Notes: a model not told the origin generated them from the sequence alone. Shown: positions 53,406 to 62,302, counted from the stretch's first letter. The stretch: 64,000 bases of DNA from Parachlamydia sp. AcF125 (GCF_018342475.1 NZ_JAEMUD010000003.1:388099-452098), one strand, 5' to 3'. Numbers and translations: made by a program.

Positions 53406-54509
53406 TTAGGGCATAAATCCGAAGCATTGCCCTAAGAATCCCACCGCACGATAAACAGTTAAAAATGCTTGTAGAATTAAAAATGGCTTACCAGATCTAT
53501 TTGTGTCATAAGCAGAGGTTAGCTCTTCCCGATAGGTTACTAGCCCTGAGACCATCATACCAAAAACTGAATCCAAATCCCCATCAGCATAACGTTTGCT
53601 AGAGGCAAGGATAATGCTTCCGCCGCTGAGATCATATGATCCCTTTCTGATCTCAAAATCGGGGCAAGGAAAGGACCAACCTCCATGGAAGAAACAAGAT
53701 CTACTTAATTTACTCTGAAGGGTTTTAGCATCGAAAAGATTTTTTTCATAATTAGAGGGATGAATCACGATCTGAAGAATGGGATCTGACAAGGGCGGAA
53801 GTGTTGTAAGTTCTTTGTCAAGTAGGTCCTTTTCTCTTTGCCAATTTTGCAGAGATTCGCGTTTTGCTAAAGGGTCAACTGTTTTTTCCTGAGCATACCG
53901 GCCAATCAAAGCACTGATAGCTGATGTAAGTTTTCCCCCACTCTTTAGAACAGCCCTATCGATTAAATCAGGCATGTCCTGTTCGGTCGAAATCTCGCAA
54001 GTTTGAGCGCTTCCTGTTTTACTCCTAATATATATAGCACCTGAGCGCAGAATCAGCCCTTTCTCGCCGTTAATTGAGAGATTTTTTGAACAGATTATAG
54101 GTATTTCTGAAAATTCCTTTACGTGAATGATGATGGCTTTTGTACCTTCTGGGGACATCCCTGAATATACGCTAAATGTTGGTTCAGGCTTGCCATGTGA
54201 TTTTACTTTGTCATGCACTTTGGTACCATCGAAAGACTTGATTATTTCGTCACTGCAACCTACAGCTTCCTTTGTTCCGTCCTTCTTTCCAATAATAATG
54301 AAACCGCCTCCTTCTCGATTTGACATGCCCAGTATATCTTTTATGAGACCATAGACTTGTTTTTGGGAAGTTGAATCCAAAGAAAAGGGTTCTTTGAAAT
54401 CTACTCTATCTTCAGGTTGATCCCAAAGTTCTGCAAGTAACGCATCGTAATCAGTCATAGCTAAGCTCTTGTCAAGAATTGTCATACACACCAAATTTGA
54501 AGAAATCAT
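53406..54509 (-). CDS. AlbA_2 (Schlafen-type) domain protein
   Basis: The N-terminal half holds an AlbA_2/Schlafen domain: VDFKEPFSLDSTSQKQVYGL (D-F-K-E), MSNREGGGFIIIGKKDGTKE and the strand GAIYIRSKTGSAQ. The C-terminal about 170 residues are not recognised. Such proteins bind nucleic acid or nucleotides and often occur in defence islands. The start is not certain: in-frame ATGs are at 54509, 54485 and 54458, and the last (MTDYDALLAEL) begins the conserved part. It lies within element A, about 100 bases downstream of the AbiE-phosphoesterase operon. Confidence 0.78.
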   Translation of the reverse strand: MISSNLVCMTILDKSLAMTDYDALLAELWDQPEDRVDFKEPFSLDSTSQKQVYGLIKDILGMSNREGGGFIIIGKKDGTKEAVGCSDEIIKSFDGTKVHDKVKSHGKPEPTFSVYSGMSPEGTKAIIIHVKEFSEIPIICSKNLSINGEKGLILRSGAIYIRSKTGSAQTCEISTEQDMPDLIDRAVLKSGGKLTSAISALIGRYAQEKTVDPLAKRESLQNWQREKDLLDKELTTLPPLSDPILQIVIHPSNYEKNLFDAKTLQSKLSRSCFFHGGWSFPCPDFEIRKGSYDLSGGSIILASSKRYADGDLDSVFGMMVSGLVTYREELTSAYDTNRSGKPFLILQAFLTVYRAVGFLGQCFGFMP

Positions 54510-54612
54510 CCGGGATTATATCATTTCTTTGTTTCTTGATTGATAAGTAATGCGCATTTATCGAGTAGGCTCGACGAGCAACATAATTGAATAGATCAAC
54601 GCCTCTCTGATT

Positions 54613-55131
54613 TCACTTTGTGTTAGATTCTTTGGACGCTTTATCCAAAAGGCTAACAATAGCCTTTTCGGGAACCGGCTTGTAGTTCCAGACTTCTACA
54701 CAAAGGTTCAGTTGGTTGGAGATGATTTTACTTGGTCTTTTATTGTGAACGTGACCATGCAATTGAAAGTGGTTTGGAGGGCTTTCTGTTGGGATATAGA
54801 TTAATTCAACAACATGCCTGCCAATTTTCAGGAAGGCCGATTCCAAAACAATGGCAAATCCTACGCGATGCATCCAATTTGAGTTTCGATCATGGTTGCC
54901 TCTAAGGCAGACTTTTTGACCGTTCAGTTGTGTACAAATTGAATGAAGGTGATCGGCATCGCCTAAGCCAAAATCCCCGAGAAAATAGACCTGATCATTC
55001 ATGCTAACGCAATTATTCCAATTTGCAATTAGGCTATGATCCATCTCTTCAACTGTAGCAAAGGGACGATTTGCATATCGGATGAGGTTTGTGTGGGAGA
55101 AGTGAGTATCAGCAATAAACCATTTTTTCAT
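54613..55131 (-). CDS. calcineurin-like metallophosphoesterase
   Basis: The 172 residues carry all metal motifs: IADTHFSH (D-x-H), FLGDFG (G-D), LRGNHDRN (G-N-H-D) and LHGHVHNK (G-H-x-H). It resembles the small phosphoesterases of the YfcE/phage class, which hydrolyse phosphodiesters or nucleotides. Its ATG overlaps the abiEii stop (ATGA at 55128-55131) with AGGTGAG as ribosome-binding site, so it is translated with the AbiE pair. Role in that operon is unknown. Confidence 0.85.
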   Translation of the reverse strand: MKKWFIADTHFSHTNLIRYANRPFATVEEMDHSLIANWNNCVSMNDQVYFLGDFGLGDADHLHSICTQLNGQKVCLRGNHDRNSNWMHRVGFAIVLESAFLKIGRHVVELIYIPTESPPNHFQLHGHVHNKRPSKIISNQLNLCVEVWNYKPVPEKAIVSLLDKASKESNTK

Positions 55132-56006
55132 GGCTCACCTGATTCGCAAAGACTCGTATTAATTTTCAACCAAGTGTTGATCAATGCTATGACGTCTTTG
55201 ATTCTGTAAGGAATCTTGTCTTTTTTCGAAGAAAACGTCTTTTCATGGTAATTTTGCCAGGCAGATTGCAGTACTTCTGCTGCTTCAGCATCAAGTTGAA
55301 TGGGCAATGATTCAATCTGTGTCTGCCGATGTAGAAATACTGCTTTAACTACTTTTTCGGTATAGCCTCTATCCAAACAACCCTCTAAAGAAATTAGAGA
55401 AATAAGATCGTGAAAATCTTTCATTCGCGAGTTACCAATGCCTCGATGCACAACGGTTTCGAGTTTCTCCGCAAAAATAAATTCCTTTGGGTAGGATCGT
55501 ACCTGGATTTGACTTTCAAATAGAGGGCCTTTTGATGTAGCTGTTAGGTTCAGTGAATGGCTAATAGGCTCAACAATATCACCAAAACCTAGATCGATTT
55601 GAATATAGGATTGCGGACTACCTAATTTTGCTAATAGCAACACCTCTATTCCTGTGTAGTCCATGTGGGGATGTGGTAAATTGCCGATTTTGACTTTTTC
55701 AAATTCAAACCCATCTGAAAGGCTGATGCGGCAAATATCATCAAAAGCTTTTCCAAGAAACTCCTCGCTATTTTTAAGCCGTTCAACAAGAAAATCTAAG
55801 TCTTTGGTTTCTCTCCCTATGGGAATGTACCTTGCTAGAAGAGTTCCTCCTTTTAGAATGAAATTCGTCTTGTACTTGGATTGACAGAGACGTGCCAAAA
55901 AGCGTTCTAAAATCAGATTGTGCCAAACTTCTTCAAATGTTAGATCTCGTTCTTTTGCAACGACTTTAAGCCTCTCTTTCAAGGATTGCTTTAGAGATTT
56001 GTTCAT
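55128..56006 (-). CDS. abiEii: AbiEii-type nucleotidyltransferase toxin
   Basis: The 292-residue protein is of the AbiEii/DUF1814 nucleotidyltransferase family: LKGGTLLARY (G-G-T) and ETKDLDFLV (the D-x-D metal pair) at about residues 50-75, and the later conserved EKLETVVHRG and RMKDFHDL. Family members act as toxins of type IV toxin-antitoxin systems and give abortive phage infection; some NTP-modify tRNA. It overlaps the antitoxin gene by 4 bases. Confidence 0.9.
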   Translation of the reverse strand: MNKSLKQSLKERLKVVAKERDLTFEEVWHNLILERFLARLCQSKYKTNFILKGGTLLARYIPIGRETKDLDFLVERLKNSEEFLGKAFDDICRISLSDGFEFEKVKIGNLPHPHMDYTGIEVLLLAKLGSPQSYIQIDLGFGDIVEPISHSLNLTATSKGPLFESQIQVRSYPKEFIFAEKLETVVHRGIGNSRMKDFHDLISLISLEGCLDRGYTEKVVKAVFLHRQTQIESLPIQLDAEAAEVLQSAWQNYHEKTFSSKKDKIPYRIKDVIALINTWLKINTSLCESGEP

Positions 56007-56596
56007 GTTGTCAGGGCCATTACATAAGGGTAAATATTCATACGCAGCTTTTTAGCATATTTTAAAAGTTTTTCGAGATTCGGTTTGGGCTCTCTTTGCT
56101 TTAGATATGCCTGCAATGCTTTCAGGGCAATTTCATGACTAAGATGTCGAAAAGCATCTACAACCGTCCTCTCCCTATCAAATATTTTCAGACGATCTTC
56201 TCCCACTGTGATTTCCGTTTGTCCCAATTCGATATTTCTCATGCGAATGATACGCGTCTTGGGTCTTTTTGGACTCTTTAATGCATGGGGTACAGCAATC
56301 CAAAACTCTCGCATGATTTGATCGGTTAAACCGTAATAGCAAAGAGCGGAGATGAGACAGATCACCCCATTTGGTATGCTCATGGCTACTAGGGCAAGAT
56401 CTTCCCATCGGAAATCAATATCTACTTCAGCAGCTCCTCCTTTATAAATACCCCGGCTGATTCGCTCAATAAGTCCTCTTTTACAAAAATGCGCGAGCAT
56501 ACGAGGAGGAATTCCAGCCTCGCGAGCTTCATTTGCCGTAAAAACCGCCCTTTCGGCAAGCCTTTCAATTATCTGATCATATTTTGACTTTCTCAT
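56003..56596 (-). CDS. abiEi: AbiEi-type antitoxin / transcriptional regulator
   Basis: The 197-residue protein starts with a winged helix (FTANEAREAGIPPRMLAHFC, GLIERISRGIYKGG), followed by the AbiEi_1 C-terminal domain (ALCYYGLTD, FDRERTVVDAFRH, ALKALQAYLK). AbiEi represses its own operon through inverted repeats and neutralises AbiEii. It is first in the abiEi-abiEii-phosphoesterase operon. A short inverted repeat with TTGACA lies 20 bases upstream. Confidence 0.9.
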   Translation of the reverse strand: MRKSKYDQIIERLAERAVFTANEAREAGIPPRMLAHFCKRGLIERISRGIYKGGAAEVDIDFRWEDLALVAMSIPNGVICLISALCYYGLTDQIMREFWIAVPHALKSPKRPKTRIIRMRNIELGQTEITVGEDRLKIFDRERTVVDAFRHLSHEIALKALQAYLKQREPKPNLEKLLKYAKKLRMNIYPYVMALTT

Positions 56597-56616
56597 ACCC
56601 TACGCGTAACACAAGC

Positions 56617-56637
56617 ACCCAAATATGTCAATTGGGT
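56617..56637 (-). promoter_or_regulatory. inverted repeat with -35-like box before abiEi, candidate AbiEi operator
   Basis: ACCCAA and TTGGGT flank a 9-base centre containing TTGACA on the minus strand, 20-40 bases before the abiEi ATG. AbiEi proteins are known to bind inverted repeats at their promoter. No good -10 box was found, so the promoter part is tentative. Confidence 0.4.
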
Positions 56638-56702
56638 TCTTTTATTACATAATAGAGAAGCCTATTATCCGCATTGATTTTAATAAGCAAGGGTCTTTGT
56701 TA

Positions 56703-58676
56703 TTAGCGTATTAACTCAGAAAAATCGTCCTCTAGGCTAATCGGTACAGAATTGCCTTTTAGATGGGCTGATAAGAAGCTTTCAATTGCTGCAAATAGTT
56801 TTCGTTGATTTTTAGGTTTCGCAATAACATGACCTTCATCTAAAAATACTACGTGAGTAACAGGCAAGTGATGCTCTCGCATAATTTGAACCATTTTTTC
56901 ACCTTTACATTCATCAAGATCATTAACTCCATCAATAACCATCAAAGGTTTGGTAATCTTATTAATATGACAAAGTGGTGAACGGGATTTTAAAAATTCT
57001 TCTTCTTTGCCAAAATATCTATGCCACCAAGAGCTTCCTACTCCCGACATTTTACCTACCATTTCAACTAGATCAGTTGGGCCCGCAAGGTCAATTCCGC
57101 AGCAAAATTCATCAGGCGTAAATATCAATCCTGCTAAAGTATTATATCCACCAAAACTATGACCCATAATCGCTACTCTTGTAGGATCAATATATCCTTT
57201 CTCTATTAGCCAGTTTTTTCCATCAATTAGATCTTGAGATATCTTGCCTCCCATCTCTAAAAAGCCAGCGTGCATATATTTCTTGCCGTAGCCACTCGAA
57301 CCTCTGTAGTTTACTTGAAGAACTGCATATCCTCTATTAGCAAGTGCTTGGACCATAGGGTTAAATTCCCAATAATCTCGAGCCCAAGGTCCTCCATGAA
57401 CAAGAATAATTGCGGGTAAATTTTTTGCTTCAATAGATTGAGGTAATGTCAAATAGCCAAAAATCTTCATTCCATCTTGAGCGCTGAAATTTATTGAAGT
57501 AGTGTCATTCAATAAGTAATGGCCAATGCTTTCATTCTCACTAAATAGAGGCTCAACAGCTTGTGTTTTCACATCGTATACAAAATAGTGAGGTGGACAC
57601 TTATCTGATTCGTGAAGTACAAGCCATACATGGCTTGATAAATCTGTTGCTAAAATTCTAATTATACCTGGATAAAGGTTTTGTAAAACTTTCAAAGCCG
57701 TAGAGGAGTTTGGATCGATAGCAATTTGTTCGAATTTTTCTCTTATAATAGCTGCAAATTGAATAGTGGAATTTTCTTCTGAAAAGATATTTGCTGAACA
57801 AAAGTCATATTGAGGATCTTCAGCAAGAATTTCATAATTTCCTGTATGCAAATTTACTTTTAGCAAACGGACTGTGTCATTCTGTAAATCAGAAAGTAAG
57901 TATAGTTCTGAATTATCCTTAGAAAATCCTATAAAGGGGCTTGTAATTCCATCTTTATTTCCATCTCTTCCCTTGCTAATAAGATGTCGCCAATTTTTAT
58001 TATCTTTAACGGTTATGTGCACTTGGTTATCTTCGGTTGTAGATAAGATGCAGGAGAGGTTAAGCTCATTATCTATACCCCAAAAAGCTACGTTACCAGG
58101 ATTCTCCGAGTAAAGGGTCATTTCACCTGTTTCTAAATTGATTTTATGAAGACCCGGGCATTTATAATTCTTTTTTTGATCTTCATTAAGATTCATGGGA
58201 AACAATTGAACAATTATATTATTCGGATGCTGGAGATGGTAAGCAATAATTTTTGTAAAAATATTGTTTAAAGGGGTGAGGTCTTTAATTTGTCCTGTTT
58301 CAATTTGGATTTGATACAAATGGACATTAGCATTCATATTCTCATCATTGGCAATCAAAATATATTTGTTATCGAATTGCCAACGCATTTCTCTAATTCC
58401 ATCTGAATTTTTATAAGGAATAATTTTTTTTACATTCTTAGTGCTGAATAACTCTTTAATCCACAAATAAGAATTTCCAAATTCATCTGGGGCTACATAC
58501 GCTACAAATTGACCATTCGGAGATAGGCTTACACAACGCTTGGTTTTTTGTTGAAATAAGACTGAACGGGGTATAAGGCTTGAAACACGTTTTTCATTGT
58601 TGGTAACTTGATTGCTAAAGGCTATACACGGAATAAGGATTAAACATGAATAAATTAATTTATTTATAATTTTCAT
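56703..58676 (-). CDS. secreted S9-family (prolyl oligopeptidase) peptidase
   Basis: The 657-residue protein begins with a signal peptide (MKIINKLIYSCLILIPCIAF). The N-terminal half is a beta-propeller (SLSPNGQFVAYVAPDEFGN). The C-terminal alpha/beta hydrolase has the nucleophile in MGHSFGGYN (about residue 505), the acid in GVNDLDECKGE (about 588) and His in DEGHVI (about 620). It resembles dipeptidyl aminopeptidase/acylaminoacyl-peptidases, probably acting in the periplasm or outside. It is carried in element A. Substrate is unknown. Confidence 0.87.
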   Translation of the reverse strand: MKIINKLIYSCLILIPCIAFSNQVTNNEKRVSSLIPRSVLFQQKTKRCVSLSPNGQFVAYVAPDEFGNSYLWIKELFSTKNVKKIIPYKNSDGIREMRWQFDNKYILIANDENMNANVHLYQIQIETGQIKDLTPLNNIFTKIIAYHLQHPNNIIVQLFPMNLNEDQKKNYKCPGLHKINLETGEMTLYSENPGNVAFWGIDNELNLSCILSTTEDNQVHITVKDNKNWRHLISKGRDGNKDGITSPFIGFSKDNSELYLLSDLQNDTVRLLKVNLHTGNYEILAEDPQYDFCSANIFSEENSTIQFAAIIREKFEQIAIDPNSSTALKVLQNLYPGIIRILATDLSSHVWLVLHESDKCPPHYFVYDVKTQAVEPLFSENESIGHYLLNDTTSINFSAQDGMKIFGYLTLPQSIEAKNLPAIILVHGGPWARDYWEFNPMVQALANRGYAVLQVNYRGSSGYGKKYMHAGFLEMGGKISQDLIDGKNWLIEKGYIDPTRVAIMGHSFGGYNTLAGLIFTPDEFCCGIDLAGPTDLVEMVGKMSGVGSSWWHRYFGKEEEFLKSRSPLCHINKITKPLMVIDGVNDLDECKGEKMVQIMREHHLPVTHVVFLDEGHVIAKPKNQRKLFAAIESFLSAHLKGNSVPISLEDDFSELIR

Positions 58677-58766
58677 ATGGTCCTCTTGATGCTTTTGTTT
58701 AGAAAATGAATATACTCATGAAACAAGTTAATTACCAGTACGTTATGTAAAATTGCACTACTTCAT

Positions 58767-59732
58767 TTATATCCATTGTTTAGCTTCCTTATTGGAAGCC
58801 CCATCTTTAGCTGCTAGAGTAGCAAAGGTATGACGCAGATCATGAAAACGGACTTGGCTAATACCAGCTTTTTTCAAAGCGACATTCCAAGACTTTTTAG
58901 GATCTAACCGTCCAAATGCTGTACGGCTTGCAAAAACTCTTAATTTATGTGGATCACGTGTTTGATACAGTTTTCTGAGTTCTTCGATAACCGGATCTTC
59001 AAGAGGAATGCTTCTTGGTTTTCCATTTTTTGTCTCTTTGAGGTATGCCAGCTTATTTTCAAAATCAACATGTTGCCATTCAAGATTGAGTGTCTTGCAC
59101 CAGTGGTAATAGCTATAAGGACAATGCAGTAAAGATAAGGAGAACGACTTTGTTGACAAGCATCCAGCAATCGATCTGTTTCATCATCACTTAAAATTCG
59201 GTCTCTTCCCGGATTTTCCTTGAGCTTCATTAAATGCATGCAAGGACTCTCATGAATCCATCGAAGTTGCTTAACCGCATAGGTAAAACAAGCTGAAAGA
59301 CTTGCTAGATAACGATTCACAGTGCTTGAAGTGCGTTTTTTGCCTTGATGGGTTGAAGTTTCAAGTAAAACTTGTCTTTCCTTTCCTAGGAATTCGGAGG
59401 TGAGATGAACGAGTGCATATTTGCCAAATCGTTCACGCCAATAGTTTAGATGACGCAGAGTATCATCTGCTGAACGATGATGCTCGAGCGCTCCATCATT
59501 CACATATCGATCAACTAAATCGTTAAAGGTATATTGTTTTTTGTTGGCCAAATTTGAATTGACCTTGCTTGATGCGATTCTTGGTTTCCTTTTCCCAATC
59601 TTCTGCTTCTTGCTTACGCTCGAAAGTTTCACAGATTGGAGGGTAACCTTTAATACGAATGACGGCTCGCCATGTGTAGCCATTCTTGAGCTTTCTTTTG
59701 AAAATAGAAGTAAACCACCTACCAAAAATCAA
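58767..59732 (-). pseudogene. tyrosine integrase of element A, two frameshifts and no catalytic Tyr
   Basis: Three frames join to one integrase. N-terminal arm-binding part at 59523-59732 (LKNGYTWRAVIRIKGYPPIC). Core-binding and first catalytic part at about 59080-59545 (TFNDLVDRYVNDGALEHHRS, SSTVNRYLASLSACFTYAVK, ITTGAR). C-terminal part at 58767-59110 (LNLEWQHVDF, HDLRHTFATLAAKDGASN). The frame ends at KQWI, before the catalytic tyrosine. With the HDLRH motif present it was a phage/ICE-type integrase. It lies 170 bases from the 59905 tRNA copy. Confidence 0.88.
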
Positions 59733-59798
59733 TTGTTTATTGATTCAGGTCGGGTGGTTCTCCCTCTTATGCAGGGACCGACTGGTAAAATTGTTTTT

Positions 59799-59819
59799 CA
59801 GTGCACCATTTTTGCACCG
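59799..59819 (+). repeat. subterminal repeat of element A, right copy
   Basis: This is a near copy of 53087-53106 in the same orientation (two GCACC units 11 bases apart). It lies 86 bases inside the tRNA copy at 59905 and just upstream of the integrase gene, where integrase or excisionase would bind. Confidence 0.7.
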
Positions 59820-59904
59820 TTTCAATTATAAGCGCGATGTGTAGCCTATCTCATAGCGGTGGTTTTTTCACTTATTCCCTAGTAAATCAAGGGTTTAAAA
59901 AAGT

Positions 59905-59950
59905 GGGGCAACCTGGACTTGAACCAGGGACCAGCGGGTTATGAGTCCGC
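59905..59950 (-). repeat. partial tRNA copy, boundary between elements A and B
   Basis: 46 bases match the 3' half of the tRNA at 63092 (through TCCGC of the anticodon stem). The T-stem carries paired changes (ACCTGG with CCAGGG instead of ACTTGG with CCAAGG), so base pairing is kept and the copy did not arise by decay of the local tRNA; it probably came with an incoming element. The 5' half is missing, so it is not a functional tRNA. Confidence 0.85.
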
Positions 59951-60063
59951 AGAGTTCCCTCACTTCACAGCAGTTATTCACTGCTCACAGCAAAAGGATA
60001 GCATGAACATAGTCTAAAGTTCAATTGTCAAGTGATGTGATTTGTTAATGAAAATAAGGTGGT

Positions 60064-60083
60064 ACTGTGCCATCAGTGTGCCA
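60064..60083 (+). repeat. subterminal repeat of element B, left copy
   Basis: ACTGTGCCATCAGTGTGCCA: two TGTGCCA units 11 bases apart. It matches 62986-63005 in the same orientation. The layout parallels the element A repeats. Confidence 0.7.
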
Positions 60084-60238
60084 GCAAATTCCTGATTTCA
60101 AAACCTAATAATTATTGCGTTGGCGGTTTTTCTTAGGTAAAATGCTTCTTCTGATTACTCGTATTGAATTTCTCAAGGACATTCTTTTTGATTAAATTTC
60201 TTACTCTCACGATTATGTTTACAGGGAATTAGCTAAAT

Positions 60239-61099
60239 ATGAAGCAAATCATCAGGCATGGGGCTTATGGAATTGTAATTCAAGGCTCTAAAATTCTTCT
60301 GACTCAGAAAAAATCAGGACCATATAAAGGGTTGTGGGGTTTGCCTGGAGGAGCTATTGAATTTGGAGAAACGCCAGAAGAGACTTTAAAACGTGAACTG
60401 ATGGAAGAATCTTGTATAGAGGTCTCTAAACTAGAACTTTTAACTGTCGCAACTTCTACTGGTAATTATCACGATAACGATATTCCATACAGTTTTCATC
60501 AAGTGGGTCTTTTATATAAAATATTAGATTGGAAGGAACGATTTGAAGTTTTACCAGAAGAGGAAAATTATTGGTTTGAATTAGCTAACATTCCTCAAAA
60601 AGAATTAACTCCTTTTGCTCTTCAAGCAATTTCTATTCTGCCACAAAATCAAGTATGGCGGCCTCCTAATAAAATTCGAGGTAAAGTCATTGGTCTTGCT
60701 AAGCATGATAATAAATTACTTGTTTTTGAAGTACTTGATGACCAAGGAAACTTAAAAGGATGGTGCCCGATTGGAGGTGGCATTGAATTTGGCGAAAAAG
60801 CAGAAGATGCTTTAATTCGAGAAATTAATGAAGAACTTAAGTGTAATGTCACAATCACAGGAAAACCTATAGTTTACGAAAATATTTTTGAACATCATGG
60901 CAGTATAGGTCATGAAATTATTTTTGCATTTCCTATTAAACTCAGTGAAGAAAACATTTATAGTAATACTCGATTTCAAATTCGTGAAGAAAGAGGAAGT
61001 ACTCACTGGGTGGAATGGATTCCAATTGAAGAGTTTGAAAAAAGTGAAGCCATTTTGTTTCCTTCGATATTAATAAACAAACTTAAAGAGTTGTCATAA
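60239..61099 (+). CDS. double-Nudix-domain protein
   Basis: The 286-residue protein has two complete Nudix folds in tandem. Box 1 begins at Gly38 (GAIEFGETPEE, then RELMEESC); box 2 at about residue 185 (GGIEFGEKAEDALIREINEE). In both boxes the glycine after the E-E pair is replaced (Cys and Lys), while the metal-binding glutamates remain. Fusions of two Nudix units are uncommon, and this may hydrolyse a dinucleotide or modified nucleotide. It is in element B, convergent with fic. Its stop codon lies in the first of the phased repeats. Confidence 0.82.
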   Translation: MKQIIRHGAYGIVIQGSKILLTQKKSGPYKGLWGLPGGAIEFGETPEETLKRELMEESCIEVSKLELLTVATSTGNYHDNDIPYSFHQVGLLYKILDWKERFEVLPEEENYWFELANIPQKELTPFALQAISILPQNQVWRPPNKIRGKVIGLAKHDNKLLVFEVLDDQGNLKGWCPIGGGIEFGEKAEDALIREINEELKCNVTITGKPIVYENIFEHHGSIGHEIIFAFPIKLSEENIYSNTRFQIREERGSTHWVEWIPIEEFEKSEAILFPSILINKLKELS

Positions 61100-61146
61100 G
61101 TTGTGTCACAAGTTTGTCATAAGTTGCGACAGGAATTTGTCACAAG
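61092..61146. repeat. five helically phased TGTCAYAAG repeats between the double-Nudix and fic genes
   Basis: TGTCA(T/C)AAG units start at 61092, 61104, 61115 and 61138, with a degenerate one near 61127, so the period is 11-12 bases, one helical turn. Both flanking genes end inside the array. The same 10-base motif occurs as an inverted pair at the fic promoter (62187-62219), so one protein probably binds both. Confidence 0.7.
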
Positions 61147-62186
61147 TTTATCATATAGCGGCGGTCATTGGTTGAGCCTTCTACCTTTAAAAGCCCTATT
61201 TCAAGCAAATGTTTTAATTCTCGTTGTAGGGTTCTTTTACTTGTTTCAGGAAAAAGAAGTTGAAACTCTTTAATAGAAAATCCTTTTTCATCTAGAGCTT
61301 GTTCAAGAGCTCCTTTTTCTCTTTTAGAAAGTTGATGTTGAATGCTCAGAATGTCTAGTTTCATCACTTGTTGGCCACGATTTTGAACTTCCTGTAGCTG
61401 AGTCGCTAATCCATTCACAAAATACTCTAACCAAGAAGTCATATCCATATCGTTTTCTCGGACGGATTGAATCGCTTTGTAGTAATTTGAACGGTCTCTA
61501 TCATAATATTCGCTAATCGTAAAAAGGCGTTTAAAATCATAACCTGTTTTGTAAAGATAGAGTGTTGAAAGCAAGCGTGCTGACCGTCCGTTGCCATCTA
61601 GAAATGGGTGAATGTGTACAAGCTGAAACTGAGCTATTCCAGCAATAAGGACAGGGTTAATTTCTTGCTCAGTTTTTAGCCATTCTACTAGCTCTGTCAT
61701 CATAAGAGGAACTTCAAAAGCTGAAGGCGGGGTATAAATAATTTCCTTCGTTTTAGAATTGGCAACGTAGTTTTGTATCTTTCTGTATTCCCCTGGAGTT
61801 GCAGAATTTCCTCTAACACCTTCAACAAGTCTTTTGTGAATTTCTCGAATGAGTCCTTCTCGTATAGGCTCTCCACTACCTAAATAATCTGCAACTAAAT
61901 CAAAGGCTCTCTTATAGTTCAAAAGCTCTCTAACATCTTCAGGGTCAGCATTCTCTATTTCATGTCCAGTTAAAAGTTGTTCAGATTGGTCCAGGGTTAG
62001 GTGAGTACCCTCAATATGTGTTGTATAGTGAGCTTCTAAAATTAGAGTTTTAGCCTGCATTTTAGCAATCCATTCATCTGACAGCCGTGCAGCTTCTAAA
62101 AAACCCCTTGTGCGCTCTATTTTTACAAGTGCAGCGGTAATACTATTTGTGATATTGAATTTTGGTAGAAATGGCATGGCTCTCAT
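61140..62186 (-). CDS. Fic family protein with C-terminal winged helix
   Basis: The 348-residue protein has the Fic core motif [12 protein letters not shown] at residues 193-204, with catalytic His193, predicting AMP or other NMP transfer to a protein hydroxyl. An inhibitory helix motif (S/T)xxxE(G/N) is present as TTHIEG at residues 55-60, so it is likely auto-inhibited (class II). The C-terminal part ([40 protein letters not shown]) is a winged helix that may bind DNA. A consensus promoter and an inverted repeat precede it. It is cargo of element B. The target is unknown. Confidence 0.88.
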   Translation of the reverse strand: MRAMPFLPKFNITNSITAALVKIERTRGFLEAARLSDEWIAKMQAKTLILEAHYTTHIEGTHLTLDQSEQLLTGHEIENADPEDVRELLNYKRAFDLVADYLGSGEPIREGLIREIHKRLVEGVRGNSATPGEYRKIQNYVANSKTKEIIYTPPSAFEVPLMMTELVEWLKTEQEINPVLIAGIAQFQLVHIHPFLDGNGRSARLLSTLYLYKTGYDFKRLFTISEYYDRDRSNYYKAIQSVRENDMDMTSWLEYFVNGLATQLQEVQNRGQQVMKLDILSIQHQLSKREKGALEQALDEKGFSIKEFQLLFPETSKRTLQRELKHLLEIGLLKVEGSTNDRRYMINL

Positions 62187-62235
62187 CTTGTGACATTTTT
62201 AATAAAATTATGTCATAAGATGATGCGGTTGTCAA
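62187..62235 (-). promoter_or_regulatory. fic promoter with overlapping inverted-repeat operator
   Basis: On the minus strand: TTGACA (62230-62235), 17-base spacer, CATAAT (62207-62212). An inverted repeat, CTTATGACAT at 62210-62219 and ATGTCACAAG at 62187-62196, overlaps the -10 box and the start of transcription. It shares its core with the phased repeats downstream of fic, consistent with autorepression by the Fic winged helix (inference). Confidence 0.7.
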
Positions 62236-62302
62236 GGATTATAAATGAAAATTCAAATATTAGGCGTCTTTGAACCCAATTGCATTCCAAAAAGCTGATA
62301 GT

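Larger units (their letters stand above)
52928..59950. mobile_element. tRNA-inserted integrative element A (AbiE/AlbA_2 island)
   Basis: The element is bounded by partial tRNA copies at 52928 and 59905. A tyrosine integrase pseudogene is 170 bases from the right boundary, and subterminal repeats of CAGTGCAC(CA)TTTTTTGCACCG type lie at 53087 and 59799. Cargo, all minus strand: S9 peptidase, AbiEi, AbiEii, metallophosphoesterase, AlbA_2 protein, small protein. The integrase is broken, so the element is now fixed unless helped in trans. Confidence 0.8.

Noticed and set aside
59905..59950. Functional tRNA gene at the element boundary
   Set aside because: Only the 3' half is present; the D-arm and acceptor 5' strand are missing. 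It is listed as an attachment repeat instead.
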